From positions 1 through 48,364 of the IMG/VR virus record IMGVR_UViG_3300025917_000027: a stretch of 48,364 bases of DNA; one strand, given 5' to 3'. The notes beneath the pieces are model-generated. The model was not told the origin of the DNA. It saw only the letters and a list, made by a program, of their open reading frames with translations, and searched no databases. Below are positions 47,058 to 48,364 of the stretch, one piece after another (positions within the stretch are counted from its first letter, which is position 1; each line of letters starts with the position of its first letter). The position numbers and the translations under genes are program-made. Source of the DNA: a virus.

Positions 47058-47258
47058 ATGGCGATCGCGAGCATCTGGACGCTGGAGACCACGTACCGGT
47101 TGCAGATCAAGGACCGGGACGGCGTCTGGAACGATTATTCGCAGGCCGAGTACGAAACGGCGACCGAGGTGCACTGGACGGCCCAGCAGATCTACGGCGG
47201 GCTGGCGCCGGATCAGTACCGGCTGGTCGAGATCAGCCGGAAGATCATCGAGAACTGA
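47058..47258 (+). CDS. small hypothetical protein (66 aa)
   Basis: ATG at 47058 preferred over one inside the leader (47046, which would begin METE). Product MAIASIWTLETTYRLQIKDR DGVWNDYSQ then IYGGLAPDQYRLVEISRKI. Compact beta-alpha-beta type. Unknown function. Confidence 0.75.
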   Translation: MAIASIWTLETTYRLQIKDRDGVWNDYSQAEYETATEVHWTAQQIYGGLAPDQYRLVEISRKIIEN

Positions 47259-47266
47259 CGGTAAGC

Positions 47267-47309
47267 GCTCCGCGTGGAGATCATGACCGGTTCGAATCCG
47301 GCTCGGAGC
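47267..47309 (+). ncRNA. tRNA-like minihelix E3
   Basis: Third copy: GCTCCGCG (47267-47274) with CTCGGAGC (47302-47309), one C-U mismatch. T-loop TTCGAAT differs from E1/E2 only at a position where tRNAs also vary (A/G). Followed by leader copy 5. Confidence 0.72.
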
Positions 47310-47321
47310 ACGTAGCAATAT

Positions 47322-47338
47322 CAACGAAGGGTGGAGAC
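47322..47338 (+). promoter_or_regulatory. start-associated leader, copy 5
   Basis: CAACGAAGGGTGGAGAC, one base before the ATG at 47340. Confidence 0.84.
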
Positions 47339-47339
47339 A

Positions 47340-47507
47340 ATGATTGCGCTTGAGATCCATATCTGTGACCAGCGACGCAGTTACCTCGCCCGGTTTTCCA
47401 CCGAGGCGCAGGCGGTGGCATTCGTGAGCGCGCGCTTCTCGACTCACACGCGGGACAGCGACTGTTCGAGGGAACCAAGCCGGCGCCCACAATCGAAGGA
47501 GTGGTGA
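47340..47507 (+). CDS. small hypothetical protein (55 aa)
   Basis: ATG one base after leader copy 5, which identifies the gene despite its size. Product MIALEIHICDQRRSYLARFS TEAQAVAFVSARFSTHTRDS then a basic Ser/Arg tail. Beta-alpha start suggests a small nucleic-acid-binding fold; no family recognised. Confidence 0.7.
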   Translation: MIALEIHICDQRRSYLARFSTEAQAVAFVSARFSTHTRDSDCSREPSRRPQSKEW

Positions 47508-47511
47508 GCGA

Positions 47512-47721
47512 ATGAGAGCGCGAGAGGTTGTCGGACGGACGATCGTGGAAGTCCGGCAGCATCGGACCAAAACTCGATTCAGCGGAGACGATCGGGAGCT
47601 TGAATACGATTGGGAGGTGGACGGATTCAAGCTGGACAACGGAAAGTGGATAATGCTGTCCGCCATAGAAACGGATCACACTCCGATCGTGACAGCCCAC
47701 GTGCACAGGCCGACGTCATGA
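47512..47721 (+). CDS. small hypothetical protein (69 aa)
   Basis: ATG at 47512 with AAGGAG 12 bases upstream, overlapping the end of the previous gene's context. Beta-rich: VVGRTIVEVRQHRTKTRFSG, YDWEVDGFKLDNGKWIMLSA, ETDHTPIVTAHVHRP. Resembles small actinophage proteins built around one barrel. Unknown function. Confidence 0.75.
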   Translation: MRAREVVGRTIVEVRQHRTKTRFSGDDRELEYDWEVDGFKLDNGKWIMLSAIETDHTPIVTAHVHRPTS

Positions 47722-47924
47722 CCGGGCCGACGCGAAACGACGTGGAGCCGGTAGACCTAACCGAAGAGGAGCGCCGGCTCTTGCACACCTACGCCGAGGG
47801 GCCCCGAATCTGGGATGCCACTTCGGTTGGTACGCGAGTTGGAGGTAGAGCCCATTCCACAGATGGCAGGCGTGCTGCTGGAACTGCTGTACCCCGAGTG
47901 CGTACACGGGCTGTCGCTGAGTAA
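47718..47924 (+). CDS. small hypothetical protein, possibly frameshifted (68 aa)
   Basis: ATG overlaps the preceding stop (ATGA). The first half (MTGPTRNDVEPVDLTEEERR LLHTYAEGPRIWD) looks genuine, the second half is a basic low-quality sequence. In the +1 frame an ORF (47815-47991) begins MPLRLVRELEVEPIPQMAGV and looks protein-like to its end. A one-base change in the GGG near 47812 would join them into one protein. Confidence 0.5.
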   Translation: MTGPTRNDVEPVDLTEEERRLLHTYAEGPRIWDATSVGTRVGGRAHSTDGRRAAGTAVPRVRTRAVAE

Positions 47925-47991
47925 CTGTTTCGGCCCCCAACACTACTACTACGACGAAGAAGAACAGGCGCGAGGTATGCGCAACGGCTGA
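47815..47991 (+). CDS. overlapping small ORF (58 aa) or displaced C-terminus of 47718 gene
   Basis: Opens at an ATG inside the previous gene. Sequence LVRELEVEPIPQMAGVLLEL then LYPECVHGLSLSNCFGPQHY and an acidic tail with YYYDEEE. It has no clear ribosome site, which favours the idea of a displaced C-terminal half rather than an independent gene. Confidence 0.5.
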   Translation: MPLRLVRELEVEPIPQMAGVLLELLYPECVHGLSLSNCFGPQHYYYDEEEQARGMRNG

Positions 47992-48022
47992 CATCACCTC
48001 GGCGACTGACTGATCGACGGTG

Positions 48023-48043
48023 GCGCCCGGATGAACCGGGCGC
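48023..48043 (+). terminator. short hairpin before helix-turn-helix gene
   Basis: GCGCCCGG-ATGAA-CCGGGCGC, 8-bp stem with a 5-base loop, 49 bases before the ATG at 48093. Could be an attenuator. Confidence 0.5.
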
Positions 48044-48071
48044 TCGCCGCGGACATTCAGTCCGAGCACTG

Positions 48072-48092
48072 ACCGAAGGATGGGTGGAGAAC
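48072..48092 (+). promoter_or_regulatory. variant start-associated leader
   Basis: CCGAAGGATGGGTGGAGAAC before the ATG at 48093: a variant of the leader with AT inserted. The first half also occurs before the primase start (CCGAAGGATGGGTG, - strand, 41520-41507). Confidence 0.7.
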
Positions 48093-48364
48093 ATGAAGTC
48101 GAGAGTGAGCATCGGCGCCGACGTCAAGAGCGCGCTGAAGGTGCTGGCGCTGGTCGGTCCGGAGTACGGCGTCAAGGCGCTGACCCTGGCGCTCGAGGTC
48201 ACCGAACAGACCGTGCGCAACTGGTTGGGCGGCAGGACCACGCCGACCGAACGCAACTTCACCGAGATCCGGCGCCTGGTGGACGACCGGCGCCGGATCC
48301 TGCTGGGTCGGCGCAACATCACCGACCAGCGCACGGCGCTCGAGCTGCGCGCACTGGACCGCGC
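48093..48364 (+). CDS. helix-turn-helix DNA-binding protein, N-terminal part
   Basis: ATG at 48093 follows a variant leader. The protein begins MKSRVSIGADVKSALKVLAL, then a helix-turn-helix (GVKALTLALEVTEQTVRNWL, about residues 26-45) of the type seen in XRE-like or initiator proteins, and GGRTTPTERNF. It continues at bases 12-290 of the window across the circular junction. Could be a repressor, early activator or replication initiator; no operator in this stretch points to it specifically. Confidence 0.85.
   Translation, partial: MKSRVSIGADVKSALKVLALVGPEYGVKALTLALEVTEQTVRNWLGGRTTPTERNFTEIRRLVDDRRRILLGRRNITDQRTALELRALDR
48239..48364 (+). repeat. terminal overlap, right copy (matches 11-136)
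   Basis: See the left copy. Unique genome length would be about 48.2 kb. Confidence 0.85.

Noticed and set aside
1-48364. Integrase, attachment site or lysogeny module
   Set aside because: No tyrosine or serine recombinase, no ParAB, and no attP-like core next to an excisionase were seen. The AlpA-like protein at 34294 alone is not evidence of integration.

Overview
The window is essentially one complete genome of a tailed phage with siphovirus architecture, opened at an arbitrary point. The last 126 bases (48239-48364) repeat bases 11-136, and one helix-turn-helix gene runs off the right end and resumes at the left end. The genome is GC-rich, uses many GTG starts and 1-4 base stop/start overlaps, and its structural protein families are those of phages of high-GC Actinobacteria (Streptomyces/Micromonospora/Gordonia-like hosts). 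The host genus cannot be fixed from the sequence. I saw no integrase, excisionase or DNA polymerase.

Layout. (1) 41.9 kb to the right end, continuing from base 1 to 2.76 kb, + strand: small early-type genes, a PAPS-reductase-like/Cas4-like nuclease fusion, then an array of very small genes separated by repeated tRNA-like minihelices and a repeated ribosome-binding leader. Two larger aberrant tRNA-like RNAs lie at 1.63-1.86 kb. The arm ends at a 16-bp hairpin (2851-2891) facing a second hairpin (2950-2981) that closes the opposing operon. (2) 41.8 to 36.5 kb, - strand: a ribbon-helix-helix regulator, a primase-polymerase/AAA helicase, an iteron-like candidate origin and an SF2 helicase. (3) 36.5 to 30.3 kb, - strand: small genes, RusA-like resolvase, TerS, HicA-like protein, TerL. 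(4) 29.9 to 3.0 kb, - strand: a structured small RNA, a giant portal-collagen-MuF-kinase protein, protease, major capsid, a long cassette of beta-rich virion proteins, connectors, two tail-tube paralogues, gpG/gpGT with a CCCTTTG slippery site, tape measure, tail tip, SGNH hydrolase, M15 endolysin and a cluster of membrane lysis proteins.

Regulation. Five promoters (near 29.95, 36.5, 38.67, 41.89 bidirectional, and 46.23 kb) have the same build: a TTGACG -35 box overlapped by a TGACGCGTCA-type palindrome and GTCACTAG half sites. One of them drives the ribbon-helix-helix gene divergently, so that protein is the best candidate for a master regulator. Three of the promoters place the start codon at the predicted transcription start (leaderless mRNAs).

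Most unusual features: the portal fused through collagen-like repeats to a MuF domain and a PI3/4K- or HipA-like kinase domain; the repeated acceptor/T-arm minihelices between small genes; the promoter-RNA-terminator unit upstream of the portal; and the reductase-nuclease fusion.
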